Assembly (NCBI RefSeq): GCF_024139115.2 | Contig: NC_085139.1 | Span: 6,047,533 to 6,111,532, forward strand | Direction: 5' to 3' | DNA length: 64,000 nucleotides | From: Armigeres subalbatus | Taxonomy: Eukaryota; Arthropoda; Insecta; Diptera; Culicidae | In this document: one piece after another, positions 43,491-55,254 of the stretch | Layout: each line of letters opens with the position of its first letter | Numbering within the stretch: the stretch's first letter is position 1 | Translations under genes and position numbers: made by a program | The notes under the pieces: generated by a model | Told to the model about the DNA's origin: nothing | Databases searched by the model: none | The model's input: the letters and a program-made list of their open reading frames with translations, nothing else

Positions 43491-44000
43491 TGTTTTACTT
43501 AGTTTTCAACAAATTGTCACCTATATGGATTCGCAGTATGCGTTTTTTTTACAATGTGCTTTGTGTATGTTACCTATATGGATTCGCATTATGCGTTTTT
43601 TCACAGTGTCTCTGTCTCTGTGTCTCGTCCTTGACGTTTGGCTTCGGCTACTCTTGTTCAATCTCAACGTGAGGTTAAATAAGAGTGGGGTTATGAATAT
43701 GTGTTTTACTTAGTTTTCAACAAATTGCCACTTATGTGGGTTCGCATTATGCGTTTTTTTACAATGTACTTTCTGTATGTTACCTATATGGATTCGCATT
43801 ATGCGTTTTTCACAGTGAACTTCGTGTCACGTCCTTGACGTTCGGGTTCGGCTACTCTTGTTCAATCTCAACGTGAGGTTAAATAAGAGTGGGGTAATGA
43901 ATATGTGTTTTACTTAGTTTTCAACAAATTGCCACTTATGTGGGTTCGCATTATGCGTTTTCCACAGTGCACTCTGTTTTTCGTCTTTCACGTTCGTCCA
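43491..44000. repeat. tandem repeat, about 205-211-bp period, 2.5 copies
   Basis: TGTTTTACTTAGTTTTCAAC starts copies at 43491, 43702 and 43906. Each unit holds GGATTCGCATTATGCGTTTTT twice in diverged form and ends with AATAAGAGTGGGG. After it, 44001-44250 is AT-rich, with nothing named; 44255-44499 starts like a GGGTCGTTCACAAATGATGTC MITE. Confidence 0.8.
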
Positions 44001-44499
44001 TTGTTACATCCTCTGTGTTTTTGTGACACCTCTCTTTAGTCCCTAGCTGAATGCGTGTGAGTCTACATAATTGGTTTTCCTATAAATGGTTCCATTCTCC
44101 CTTTCCAACTTCACTTCCTCTTCCTTTCCCCTTTTCACTTCCTTTTCCGTCAGGTAAATGATGAGAAAGGCCAGTGAAGGCGATGGCACAAATCTCCCAA
44201 ATTGAGGGGAACGTGCCTCCTGAGCCGACGTTCTGATACCTGATACCTGATAGGGGTCGTTCACAAATGATGTCATAGGTTTTAGGGGGGAGGGGGTGTG
44301 ATATGTTGTGACAGTACGTGTACTAGGTATACAAAAAAGCGTGACAGAGGGGAGAGGGGGGTCTTTTTTTTACAAGGGAGAATGCATTTACACACTAACC
44401 CAGTACACGTGCATTGTAGTTGCCAAACTACCACACGGAAGTGTACTGGAGTGTCGGACTCGACCATACCGGTAATACCGACGAAACTCCCTTTCGCTC

Positions 44500-46835
44500 T
44501 GTGGTGGACATAATTGAGATTAATATAATAAAAATACAATTATTTTGAATAAAACGCAAAATGATTATTATTCTTTTATTTGCGATATAATCTTGTTTTC
44601 TGATTGCATTTTGTTACGAGTGCAGTCGATCAAACACTTTGATCGAGTGTGACTGCTTGTTCGTTTCAACGAGAGTTCTGACGAAAACAAAGAAGAGAAT
44701 GGGAGAAAGAGTATATCGTTCTTCTTGTGACGGATCTCGACGCGAACAGTCGCACCTCGTTTAGTTTTCTTGGTTCGGCTGGCTTTTAAGTTTTGTTTAC
44801 CACATGGCGCAGTCGGTAAGTAATAAAAATGGTAGAAGTTAAATTTGGGAGCGACAGGTCTCCGTGATGTGTTTTTTGTTCGTTCCGGAACAACTGGTCT
44901 CTAGGAAAAATGCCCGAGCGACAGGTCTCTGAGGCGAATTATTTGTAATGCCGGAGCGACAGGACTCCGAGGATTAATGCCCGAGCGACAGGTCTCTGAG
45001 GCGAATTATTTGTAATGCCGGAGCGACAGGTCTCCGAGGATTAATGTCCGAGCGAAGGTCTCTGAGGAGATTTATTTGTAATGCCGGAGCGACAGGTCTC
45101 CGAGGATTAATGCCCGAGCGACAGGTCTCTGAGGCGAATTATTTGTAATGCCGGAGCGACAGGTCTCCGAGGATTAATGCCCGAGCGATAGGTCTCTGAG
45201 GCGATTTAGTTGTAATGCCAGAGCGACAGATCTCCGGGGGTGCTGGTGAAACAGGTCTTTGCAACATTTGTTTGGTTTGATCAGTGCAATCGGTCTGCAG
45301 TCAAAAGATTTTCTGCCGGAAACGATATAATTGCCGGAATTGAGCGACAGATTTTTGAAAATAAATATTCGATATTATTCGAATAACAAGTCTTTGAAAC
45401 AATGAATTTTTTTAATACATATTTTAATGTGGGGACTGATGCACAGGGCTGTTTCGGAGAGACATTTCCACACTTTAAAAGCAGAAAATATGTGTTTTAT
45501 TGGTTTGTACAAAACATAGATTGGATCTAGAAAGGAATTGGATTTTAATGGGATTTGAACTAAACCTAATTTAAATTTTTAGTGAATTAAATTGTGATAG
45601 ATTTCCAGGGCTGTTTCATGAAGACAGGTGTCCTATGATTGATTTCGATATTTATCTCATGTTTGATTGGGTTTGGATAAAATTTGGATTGCAGTCGTAT
45701 TGGATTTGGATATGAATTGATTGTGGATATAGAATTCCTCGGCTATTTTGAAGAAACCTCACCTCATTGAATTAAAAACAAATTTTGGGTTTGATTAGAT
45801 TTGGATGACATTTAAATTGGATTTCTATTGAGTTTTGATTTTGATTCGTCGAGGGGCGAATTAAGATTGTATTTGGATAAAACTTGAATTGGATTTGAAT
45901 TGATTTCGGATGAGGATTGGATTTATATTGGATATGGATTGGATTTGGAGTGAATTTGGATTTGAATTTTTTGTTTTATTTGAAACGAATTTTAATAAGA
46001 TTTTAATTGGATTTGGATTGAATTTGAATGGTATTTGGATTAGATTTGGATTGAATTTGGTTGGACTTTGATTGGCTTTTGATTGGATTTGGTTTGATTT
46101 GAATTTGGATTGGATTTTGATTAGATTTAGATAATTTGTATTTTGTTTTGGATCGAATTTTGATTGATTTGGATGTCGATTGGATTCAGATTGTATTGGG
46201 ATTGTATTTTGATAGGATTTCGGTTGAATTTGGATTGGATTTAGTTTTGATTGGATTTTTATTGGATTTTGTTGGACTTTGATATTTAGATTTGAATTTG
46301 GATTGGATTTTGATCGGATTTGGATTGGATATCGATTGAATTTGAATAATTTTGATTTGGTTTGGAATCATATTTTGATTGGATTTGGTGTGAGTTTGGA
46401 TTCGATTTAGTTTTGATTCTGATTGGATTCGGATTTTACATTGTTTTTCAATAGAATTGGATTGTCTCTTATTTGTTATAAATGACAATTTATACTCCAT
46501 GCCTTATTTGAGAGTACAGGAGGAAGCGAATGTGGTGGACATAATTGAGATTAATATAATAAAAATACAATTATTTTGAATAAAACGCAAAATGATTATT
46601 ATTCTTTTATTTGCGATATAATCTTGTTTTCTGATTGCATTTTGTTACGAGTGCAGTCGATCAAACACTTTGATCGAGTGTGACTGCTTGTTCGTTTCAA
46701 CGAGAGTTCTGACGAAAACAAAGAAGAGAATGGGAGAAAGAGTATATCGTTCTTCTTGTGACGGATCTCGACGCGAACAGTCGCACCTCGTTTAGTTTTC
46801 TTGGTTCGGCTGGCTTTTAAGTTTTGTTTACCACA
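44500..46835 (+). mobile_element. 2.3-kb non-coding LTR element (TRIM-like)
   Basis: LTRs 44500-44804 and 46531-46835 look identical by eye over 305 bp. TGGCGCAGTCGGTA follows each, a tRNA-Ser-type primer site known from 17.6/297-like elements. The inside has no gag or pol. Instead there is a 67-bp tandem array (44848-45240, cores GAGCGACAGGTCTC(T/C)GAGG) and about 900 bp of degenerate GATTGGATTTGGATT repeats (45540-46470). It must be moved by another element's proteins. Confidence 0.85.
44848..45240 (+). repeat. 67-bp minisatellite inside the LTR element
   Basis: Alternating half-units ATGCCGGAGCGACAGGTCTC and ATGCCCGAGCGACAGGTCTC, each about 33 bp, five to six full units. Placed just after the primer site, where RNA packaging signals usually lie. 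Confidence 0.85.
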
Positions 46836-47178
46836 TGGCGCAGTCGGTAGGATTTAGTTTAAAACGTGGCTTTGTTGGCTGCCAAAGGCGTTCGACGGGT
46901 TTGTAGACCCTTTTTAGGAGCAGAGGTTGGATTCGAATACTTTTGTGGGTTGGCTTGGTCGAAAGAGGCTCGACTCGAAGAATGATGTGGCTTGGATGTT
47001 TGTCGAAGGCGTCCTATACGGGTTTGAAGACCCGTTCCTCGAAACGGCGGTTGGTCTCGCCGACTTTCTAGTGGCTTGGGTTGGTCGAACGAGGCGTTCA
47101 CCAGGTTCGTTGGCCTGTTTTTCAGAGTGGAGCTTGGACTTGAAGAATCAAGAGTCTTGGTTAGTTTCCGAAGGCGTC
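46836..47178 (+). other. second internal segment between a direct and an inverted LTR
   Basis: Begins with the primer site TGGCGCAGTCGGTAGGA, showing that it followed the LTR at 46531 in a retrotransposon. It contains repeats of a GGTTTGWAGACCC phrase and TTGGTCGAA phrases, different from the first internal segment. No open frame of note. It ends at an inverted LTR. Confidence 0.7.
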
Positions 47179-47476
47179 TGTGGTAAACAAAACTTAAAAG
47201 CCAGCCGAACCAAGAAAACTAAACGAGGTGCGACTGTTCGCGTCGAGATCCGTCACAAGAAGAACGATATACTCTTTCTCCCATTCTCTTTGTTTTCGTC
47301 AGAACTCGTTGAAACGAATAGCAGTCACACTCGATCAAAGTGTTTGATCGACTGCACTGTAACAAAATGCAATCAGAAAACAAGATTATATCGCAAATAA
47401 AAGAATAATAATCATTTTGCGTTTTATTCAAAATAATTGTATTTTTATTATATTAATCTCAATTATGTCCACCACA
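47179..47476 (-). repeat. third LTR copy, inverted
   Basis: 298 bp, the reverse complement of the LTRs at 44500 and 46531, with a few differences (a 5-7-bp loss in all). With the LTR at 46531 it makes a 946-bp inverted structure with 300-bp arms. Confidence 0.88.
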
Positions 47477-47479
47477 GGC

Positions 47480-48206
47480 TCCACTCATCGTTTCCCCAGG
47501 AACTACCTCGCAGTACTACTTCTGGGGATGGCAGTACTAAGCGTACTCGCTCATTATCGCTCACACAGGCACTCGTCCCATGCGAGACTGACTTGGGTGC
47601 TCGCACACCATTCACTCCATTTGAGTCTTACTTGGATGCTCTCCTGGGCGCTCCGCTGCCATGCCTCGAGGTGTCAATAGCGGTAACTGCCTGGGCCTAC
47701 AGATATTACGCTACGACACTCCTGCCTCAGCACGAGCAGATCAATCACACCACTGCCGAAGCAGACCACACGCTACCCTGCCGAAGAAGGGACACTCCGC
47801 ATGCACCACATGTGCACAACTGTAGATGTGTGGGTACAACCCACTGCTACCCTGCCGCCGAAGCAGCTTCTCCAAAGACCATTCGCTCCATGTGACCCTT
47901 TTCGGGTGCTCACTCCTAACACTCCACTGCCATGCCTCGAGGTGTCGATAGGTACCTCGACTCCTACCTCAGCATGTGCAGTCCATACTCAGACGCTGCG
48001 CTTCGAGGTGACAATAGCGGCGACACGCTATGACACTCCTGCCTCAGCACAACCAGATCACTCACTCCCTGCCGAAGCAGCTCACGCGCTACCCTACCGA
48101 AGTAGGGACACTCCCCAACTCACTCTAACACTCCACTGCCATGCCTCGAGGTGTCGATAGCGGTATGTAGGGACAAATCAACGATACTACGCTACGACAC
48201 TCCTAC
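47480..48206. repeat. degenerate GC-richer tandem blocks
   Basis: Repeated phrases CCATGCCTCGAGGTGTC(G/A)ATAG (47660, 47931, 48138), CTGCCTCAGCAC (47721, 48031) and CTACCCTACCGAAGTAGGGACAC (48092). These continue after the MITE at 48207-48458 (48535-48620). There is no single clean period. Coding potential is not credible. 48620-48990 includes a stretch resembling part of a non-LTR element on the minus strand. Confidence 0.6.
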
Positions 48207-48458
48207 CACAGAGAAACAGACGTCTCACTCAGCACATGTTCCATCGTTCACCTTTTTAACGGTTAATTTAATTTTATGTAGGTGGTCAATCGGCCACCGA
48301 TGGCGCTTCCATCGATTTTGCTTGTGTTTGATGTTTGCGCACTACCGCCATCTGGTTGCCGCTTGACCACACACAGTGATTTTAGCATTGGGGATAATGT
48401 TTTCGTGACGATGATTTTGATTGCATTTTGTTCTAAGTGAGACGTCTGTTTCTCTGTG
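48207..48458. mobile_element. 252-bp MITE with 23-bp perfect inverted ends
   Basis: Ends CACAGAGAAACAGACG at the left and the exact complement at the right, perfect over 23 bp. CTCCTAC duplicated at 48200-48206 and 48459-48465 (7 bp, or 8 with one shared base). Internal part non-coding. Confidence 0.85.
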
Positions 48459-49266
48459 CTCCTACCTTAGCATGTGCAGTCCATACTCAGACTTCTGCTG
48501 CGCTTCGAGGTGACAATAGCGGTGACGCGCTATGACACTCCTGCCTCAGCACAAACAGATCACTCACTCCCTGCCGAAGCAGCTCACGCGCTACCCTACC
48601 GAAGTAGGGACACTCCCCATGCCAATTGGCACTCCCTGGGCTTGTGCTTTTGAAGCGGCACACAGTCGCTTTGATAGAGTCTGATTACGGGCACTTGTGG
48701 TTTTTTGGGAGGGATTTTAGCAGAGCCCACTGCTAAATCCCACCACGCCCTAGGCAGTTCTCCCTGACTCGCAGACAGCTGGGGAGGGGTCGTCAAGCCC
48801 TTGGACATGGTCCATGCTGTCCCTGCTGCCGTCATATTTGACTCACCCCCTATGCAAAATTTCAGCTTAATCGGACGTCGTTAAGTGTTTGACCAAAGTG
48901 GTCAAAGTTTGCCTTTTTTGAAACACGAAAATTTTCCAAGGGGGGCCGGGAGGGTGGAACACAGCTAACAGGAAAATTTCGAAATCTAATTTTTATTTTT
49001 GATGCCAAATGTCCCAAAAATGCATGAAACGTCGAGATCTGGTTTTACCTCGGATATTTTTTTTTACCTCGGATTCCGTCTGCTATCGAAGAACGAAAAT
49101 GTCCCGCCGGGAGAATCTGCTCCACTCTACACCCCGGAGCAAAGGATGCCCATCTTCGAGCTACTCGCCACTCGCCACTCGGCTGCGCGGATGTAAAACC
49201 CGTTTCGACCAGGTCTTCAGTCTTATGTTCATTCTTGAAAATAGCTGCTAGGGTAGGCCTGTCCAA

Positions 49267-49320
49267 GTACGTTTTTCGCTTAAGCAGCTCAGTGAAGCTG
49301 ATTAAGCGAAAAACGTACTC
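49267..49320. other. 54-bp near-perfect hairpin
   Basis: AGTACGTTTTTCGCTTAA, a short CAGCTCAGTGAAGCTG loop zone, then TTAAGCGAAAAACGTACT. It could be the remnant of a tiny foldback element or a transcribed small hairpin; no flanking duplication is evident. Confidence 0.75.
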
Positions 49321-49329
49321 TTAAAGGAA

Positions 49330-50447
49330 CTTTTGGTTACTTGGGTGGTCAACTGGAACGCAACGCCATCGAGCTGAAGGATTTCCTTGAGGAGAAGGAA
49401 ACAGATGTGGCGTTCATCACCGAAACGCACCTAAAACCGAAGATGAGCGTCTACATCCCGGACCGCATCGTGCGACTCGATCGGCCGACCAGGGCAGGTG
49501 GTGTGGCCATCGCACTTCGATACATCAACTGCCGCCACCGCCAAGCTTCTAGCTGAGCATCATCGAGGCCATCGGTGTCGAAATTATTACCTCTGTCGGC
49601 ACAATCACGCTCATCGCGGCGTACTGCCCAACTCAAGCCAAATTGTACCAAGCCTGGGGCAACAGTTGCTGCAATCGGAACGAATCCATATAGAGCAACG
49701 GATGGATGGTCACTATACGATCCTGATCCCGGTCCGGCGTCCATTCAACAATTGACTTGTACATCACAAACATGAACGACCACATCCCCAGCCGGTCGTC
49801 TACCAGGAGCTCAGCTCGGATCACTACCCGGTGGTGGCGGAGTGGGCTCCTCGGTCAATCGGCATCAGCAGTTTCGGCGAAACTACCATCGAGTAAACTG
49901 GCAGCGGTTTCGGCAGTGTGTTGACTCCAACGTCGACTACGAGGGGCGGCCTGAAACGCAATCGGCAGCTGCGTGCCCCGGTAACATGTGCCAAAAGCTC
50001 GACAGGTAAGCAACAACCTAACCATTGATACACTTACCGAAGATTTGATCCATCTGCGAAATGTGCCTGTCCTTAAGACACGTTGCAATCGCTTGACAAA
50101 AATCTTCCAGGCCAGAATGCTGGACCTCTGAATTCAGGAATAGTGATTTCTCCAATATGATCCGCGCTCTCCCAGACTGTGCTTAGCCGTTCGGAAAAAT
50201 AACCAACATTTTAAGGTATTCGAAAAAGGTCGTCACTTCGTCAGCTCAGGATTATCCAAGTTATTCGAAAAGGCCATCTACAGCCGGCTACTTGAGTCTA
50301 CCGAACATAACAACATCTTGCTCGAGGAACAGTTTGGTTTCCGACGCGGTCGTTTCACCGTGAACCAACTTACCCGAGTGGCCAACGTCCTCAGACGGAT
50401 CAAGTCTGATTCTAAGACATCAGCCACGGCCTTACTCGATGTCGAGA
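49330..50447 (+). pseudogene. Jockey-type non-LTR element, endonuclease and RT start
   Basis: Plus-strand endonuclease segment: VAFITETHLKP and TRAGGVAIALRY, the usual exo-endo-phosphatase signature that nicks target DNA. Further decayed pieces include SRSSARITTRWWRSGL-like frame debris and a reverse transcriptase start (near 50300: LLEEQFGFRRGR). It is cut at 50448 by the hAT-like element and continues at 52895. Confidence 0.8.
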
Positions 50448-50992
50448 TAGGCTGACCATACGTACCGTATTTAACGGGACAGTCCCGTTTTTTAGACCTT
50501 ATTGTGCTGTCCCGTCGTAATCTAAAAAATCCTCAATTTGTCCCGTATTTTTATTGATTCTTTCAAAGAGCTCCAAAATATTATTCAAACAAATTCATTA
50601 TTTTAGGCAATTAATGTTCATTTTCGATTATTCTTAAAGGAAATTCATTTTTTTTGTTCATGGGAACAAAATCAATAGACAAGATTCCCAAGGTGTGAGG
50701 CTACTTTAAGCATCATTTAAATCAATTTCGATCAAAAACAGAACGTGAATAGATAAGATTTGACATTTGCAGGGATGTTACGGAGATCCTGAAATATTTT
50801 CCGCGCCAAATCCGCGCTGACTAAAATAAAATCCGCGCGTGAAATCCATTTTGCGCCAAATCCGCGCGACATAGAACTAAATTTTAAGCAAATACACGTG
50901 ACATATAAATTTTGGTATTGGTATTCCACAATATACTAAACATCTTCTCTTCGAGCTCGTTTTTTAATATTCCTGATGTTAAATATGATTAA

Positions 50993-51212
50993 GGTCACTC
51001 CTGACGGAATCCAAGTTTCAAAGTGCTCGCGATTTCGGGGGCACACCACTCGATACGGAAGCAACGCACAACTGTCATTTTTATTTTTCACGCATGCTGC
51101 GATGCAGCAAAACTAAATCAACAAAAATGACAGTTGTGTGTTGCTTCCGTATCGAGTGGTGTGCCCCCGAAATCGCGAGCACTTTGAAACTTGGATTCCG
51201 TCAGGAGTGACC
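50993..51212. mobile_element. 220-bp palindromic MITE with TTAA duplication
   Basis: Ends GGTCACTCCTGACGG and complement; arms of about 90 bp are almost perfect inverted copies. TTAA flanks exactly (50989-50992, 51213-51216), the piggyBac target. A transcript would form a long double-stranded hairpin. Confidence 0.88.
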
Positions 51213-51987
51213 TTAAAAGCTTCAATTTTTCACATGTTTGTACCAATTTGAAAATAGGACTAAGAAAATCGCAGTTAATTTAACAACAGTTGCGGACATC
51301 CCTTCATTAATTCCTGTAGAAAACGGTTTGGAAATTCATGCAGAAATTGACTGCGGGTGACTTGCTGCATAAAAACTTCCGAAAAACCTTTCGTCAAATT
51401 CGAGGCGCAATTTGTAAGGTTTTTTTTACAGATATTCCTGTGGTTACCGCAAACTAAATGTTTGAGAAAATCGCAACGTGAATTCTTGCGGAAATTTCTC
51501 TGGGAATCTGGGAAAAAATCTTCCAGAAATAAATTCGGAGTTTCCTTATGAATTCCTGTGGAAATCAGTTTGGAAATTTCTAAAGACTTCTTTTGGTGAA
51601 TGCCGGTGGACAACATTCCAAAAATTATTTCGTATATTCTAGGCAACATTACTGCAACCTTTTTTACAGTAATTGCTGCGGTCAGCGCTTCAAGAATTTA
51701 CGCAGAAATTCCCCCATTTTTTTATACAATTTAACGGATTCTAAATGCAAGAAATCCTCTTTAGGCTGTAGACATATATTTATTAAATTCTTCAAAGAAT
51801 CTTTGTCAAAATTTCTTAGGAGGTTTCGTAATTTTTCTGTGTGAATCATCGGAGTTATCCGAAAATATTGCAAAAATACTCATGAAATTACCGCATTTTT
51901 ACAGGAATATCTTTTGAAGATCTCCTTTTAATATTTGAACAAATTTCTGCGGAAGCACTTACCACAGAGAATTATCTGTGCACTTAC

Positions 51988-52200
51988 CGTTTTGACTCAA
52001 ATTCCGAACGTGACTCATATTTCAAACACTCGTTTTGAAAAGGCCATTTTGGCTTTTTTCGTGTATTTTTATCCATAGGAGCTTGAATTCGTTTGTAATC
52101 CTCATACTCAGTTCGGAAAACCGATGAAAATGATAGTGTTAGGGCGCTAAAACGCCAGTGTTCGGAATATGAGTCATGTTCGGGATTTGAGTCAAAACGC
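51988..52200. mobile_element. 213-bp MITE with GTTTTGACTCAAAT ends
   Basis: CGTTTTGACTCAAATTCCGA at the left mirrors GATTTGAGTCAAAACG at the right with a few mismatches, and TGACTCATATT zones mirror each other further in. Target duplication unclear. Confidence 0.7.
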
Positions 52201-52902
52201 TAATGAAAATGAAGCCCATCTAGATAGACCATAAAACTAATTTTCAAATAAACGTCCAGAGAATCCTGAGATCTAGCATTTTATTTATAAAATTTTCACC
52301 TTGAACTAAATCCGCGAAATCCGCGTAGTTGGAACAACCCTGCATTTGTTCTCATGCGCCAACAATATTCATGGAAATAATTAAAATTAGATTTTCTTGT
52401 TTGGATTCTTGTTATTCTTATCTGCAGATTTTTTCCCACTTCATGATAAATTGATTTTCCCAAAACCTTAGGCAGAGTACTTTAACTGTTTGTTATTTTC
52501 AATTGTTCAGAATTGGAAAAGTTTTTGATATCGGTTAAAAATTAAATCCTTAATGCATGTCTAAGAGTACATCAAAATAAAATTTCAAAATTCTACTTTA
52601 TTTTAAATATTGAAAATTGCGTAATTTTCTTTTCCTTTGTGTTTTTGTCCGCGTTTCTTTGAAGATTGAAATATTTGTAGTTGCGTATTTTTCCACAACT
52701 TACTTAATTCAGTAGAATGTTATGGTGGTGTATGACTCTAAAATATATCTGATTTCTTAAACGGAAAATGAAAATGAAGCTCATAAATTTTGAAATTTCC
52801 ACAACTTTTAAATATAATCACAAGGTTTATTGAGATGTCTCGTTTTGCAAGCGCGTTTGTCCCGTTTTTTCACCTAAATGATCTGGTCAGCCTATGTCGA
52901 GA

Positions 52903-52987
52903 AGGCCTTCGACAATGTATGCCATGATGGTGTTCAAAATACAACGATGCAATCTTCCCAGCTACTTGGTGAAAATCATCGACAATT
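52903..52987 (+). pseudogene. Jockey-type reverse transcriptase, middle piece
   Basis: Reads EKAFDNV, the conserved catalytic-Asp region of the palm, then a frameshift. It links the part before 50448 to the part after 55702. Confidence 0.75.
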
Positions 52988-53113
52988 CTCGCTTAACGTT
53001 TCAAAAGGACCTAAGTAATAATGTTTTAATGAATTCATTTGAATACTGCAATCAATAGCTTTCATGTTGTTCTGTTGATTGCGCTATTCAAAATAATTAA
53101 AGAAAAAAATGTT

Positions 53114-55254
53114 TTTTTTTATCTATTGCGTTTATTTGACAGGCTCAGGCGTGTATAACACTTAACGGAGCCGAGACTTTATGATATTTACAATCGATAT
53201 CATCTTATTATCAACAGTTAGTAAGGGGAAAGGGTATAGACCAAGATACTCGTGGCGACTCAAAGTTAGATTGCGTAGTTTCAGGACGGACTAGGTTGGG
53301 ATTTAGGTTTGAGGTATTACAGCTGCTCATCCGGGTATTTGACGTCATTAACGGTATGGCGTAGCGTCGGGCTCGAGTTGTGGTTCGTCAGGGAGCATCT
53401 TCCGGATGGCCATAGCTTCGTATTACACAGAACAATAAGACAAAAACCAAACAAAACCGAGAAAGAAAAAATAGGGAATTAGACTTTTATGTCAGACGAG
53501 CAAAGAAACGCATAAATGGCCAGCATATAAACCACATCGCGAATCCCTAAAACACCTCTTACTTCCCTGTAGGGTTGTTTACCTCGGTCCACAAGGGTAT
53601 CCAATAGTTGCTCTTTGGAGGCGTCGTTTTCCGAGCAATACCAAACTACGTGATCGATGTCATCGTAACCGGCTCCACACCTACATAGGTTGCTATCGAC
53701 CAGGTTTATTCTATAGAGGTGTGCGTTTAGTGAATAGTGATTGGACATAAGTCTCGACATCGTGCGAATGAAGCCTCGGCGTAAGTCCTCACCGCTGAAC
53801 CACGCTCGCGCAGAAACTTTAGGAACTATGGAAAATAGCCACCGTCCAAGTTCATTGTGTGACCAAATCATTTGCCAATTTTGAAGAGTACTCTGACGGA
53901 CTAATGGGAAAAACTTGTTGTTCGAGATTTGTCTATCATAAACTTCACCTTCCTGTGCGCCCACCTTTGCTAGCGAGTCCGCCTTCTCATTGCCATAGAT
54001 TAGGCAATGGGATGGGACCCATACAAAGGTAATCTTGAATGATCTTTCGACCAAATCACGCATCTGCTCTCTTACAGTTGTAAGAAAGTAAGATGCGTGC
54101 TTAACAGGTTTCATCGACCGGAGTGCCTCGATAGAACTAAGACTATCCGAGAAGATGAAATAATGGTCTACGGGCTGATCGGAAATTATCCCCAAAGCGA
54201 AATTAATTGCTGCCAGCTCAGCAACATAAACCGAACACGGTTCTTGAAGTTTTCGGAAGGTGGTTGAATTCACGTTGAAAACACCGAAGCCAGTGGATCC
54301 GTCAATGCGAGAACCATCAGTGAAATATCTGTTATTGACTTCTCCAAATAAATGAAAGTGTGCGTGACTTCGCTGTATTCCTGTCAATGTGTGCTGTCTT
54401 CCTCCAAAAGTATTCGTGATATTTTTGCCGCAACAAGATTACCACCCACTTTTATTTTATATATCCTTAACAGTGACGTTGGTGTGCGAAAAACTGCGCT
54501 TGGAGAACTCAATTGCAATTGACATGTTCATATTTTTCAGAAAAAATGGAAGGGATAGATATTTGTCGGAGATGATCTGGTATTCCTTGAATAGGACAGA
54601 TCGTATTCAATTGAGGAACTGTCGTTGACGAAGTGAACTCGAGGTGGATTATAACATGGAAGACAGAGATCTAACGATATGTAGTTGAGATAGACTCGCA
54701 GGTATCTTGAACGATGAGCCAGTTCAAGCATATTATCGAAGTTTTCTAATACAAGTGTGTTACTTGTTCCACATTTGATCAGTATTCTAAGTGAGAGCTC
54801 CCAGTAACGGTGCTTTATAGGAGTGACTCCAGCAAGCACCTCCAGGCTCATGTTATGCGTTGAATGCATACAGCCAAGGGCAATACGCAAACAACGATAT
54901 TGAATTCGTTCGTTCGTTCCAATTTGATTAGGTGGCACTCAGCTGCTGAGAGGAAGCAGAAAGAGCCATACTCTAAAACAGAGAGAATAGTCGTTTTATA
55001 TAGTTTGATGAGGTCTTCCGGGTGAGCGCCCCACCATGTTCCGGAGATAGAACGGAGAAAATGGATCCTTTTTCGGCATTTCTCTAACAAATAATCAATA
55101 TGGGTCTTCCAGGTACACTTAGAATCAAACCAGACCCCAAGGTATTTAGAAGATAAAGATTGGTTTATGTCATCTTTCAACAGCTTTAGTTTCAGTTGAG
55201 CAGGGTACCGCTTCTTAGTAAACACAACCAATTGAGTTTTTTGCGGAGAGAACT
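53114..55254 (-). mobile_element. 5'-truncated I/LOA-type non-LTR element
   Basis: Flanked by an exact 12-bp duplication GAAAAAAATGTT (53102-53113, 55255-55266). The 3' end on the minus strand is a short A tail at 53120-53114. Contents are the C-terminal reverse transcriptase part (55231-54537: KYLGVWFDSKCTWKTHI, then VLEYGSFCFL) and an RNase H domain (54387-53479: FTDGSRI, AELAAI, FSDSLSSIEAL, VWVPSHCLIYGNEKAD). A CRCG...DH..WYC tail finger ends it. A retained RNase H domain is typical of the I, R1 and LOA groups. Broken by a frameshift near 54540. Confidence 0.9.
53479..54387 (-). pseudogene. RNase H domain and tail of the I/LOA-type element
   Basis: 302 codons, uninterrupted. Catalytic acidic residues of RNase H are all in place (D in FTDGS, E in AELAA, D in FSDS, D in NEKAD). 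The frame opens inside the protein, so the Met at its start is not a true start. The domain would remove RNA from the RNA-DNA hybrid. Confidence 0.88.

Larger units (their letters stand above)
50448..52894. mobile_element. 2.4-kb hAT-like non-autonomous element
   Basis: Perfect 11-bp inverted ends TAGGCTGACCA and TGGTCAGCCTA. Exact 8-bp duplication TGTCGAGA at 50440-50447 and 52895-52902, inside the reverse transcriptase frame of the Jockey element, which resumes beyond it. Subterminal TCCCGTTTTTT motifs occur at both ends. No transposase. It holds a TTAA-target MITE, a second MITE (51988-52200) and AT-rich degenerate repeats (51280-51950). Confidence 0.88.

Noticed and set aside
44805..44822. 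tRNA-like sequence TGGCGCAGTCGGTA (also at 46836)
   Set aside because: It directly follows an LTR and is only the primer-binding complement of a tRNA 3' end; no tRNA cloverleaf surrounds it.
47417..48366. Several overlapping open frames in 47417-48366
   Set aside because: They run over an inverted LTR and degenerate tandem blocks, and show no family motif.
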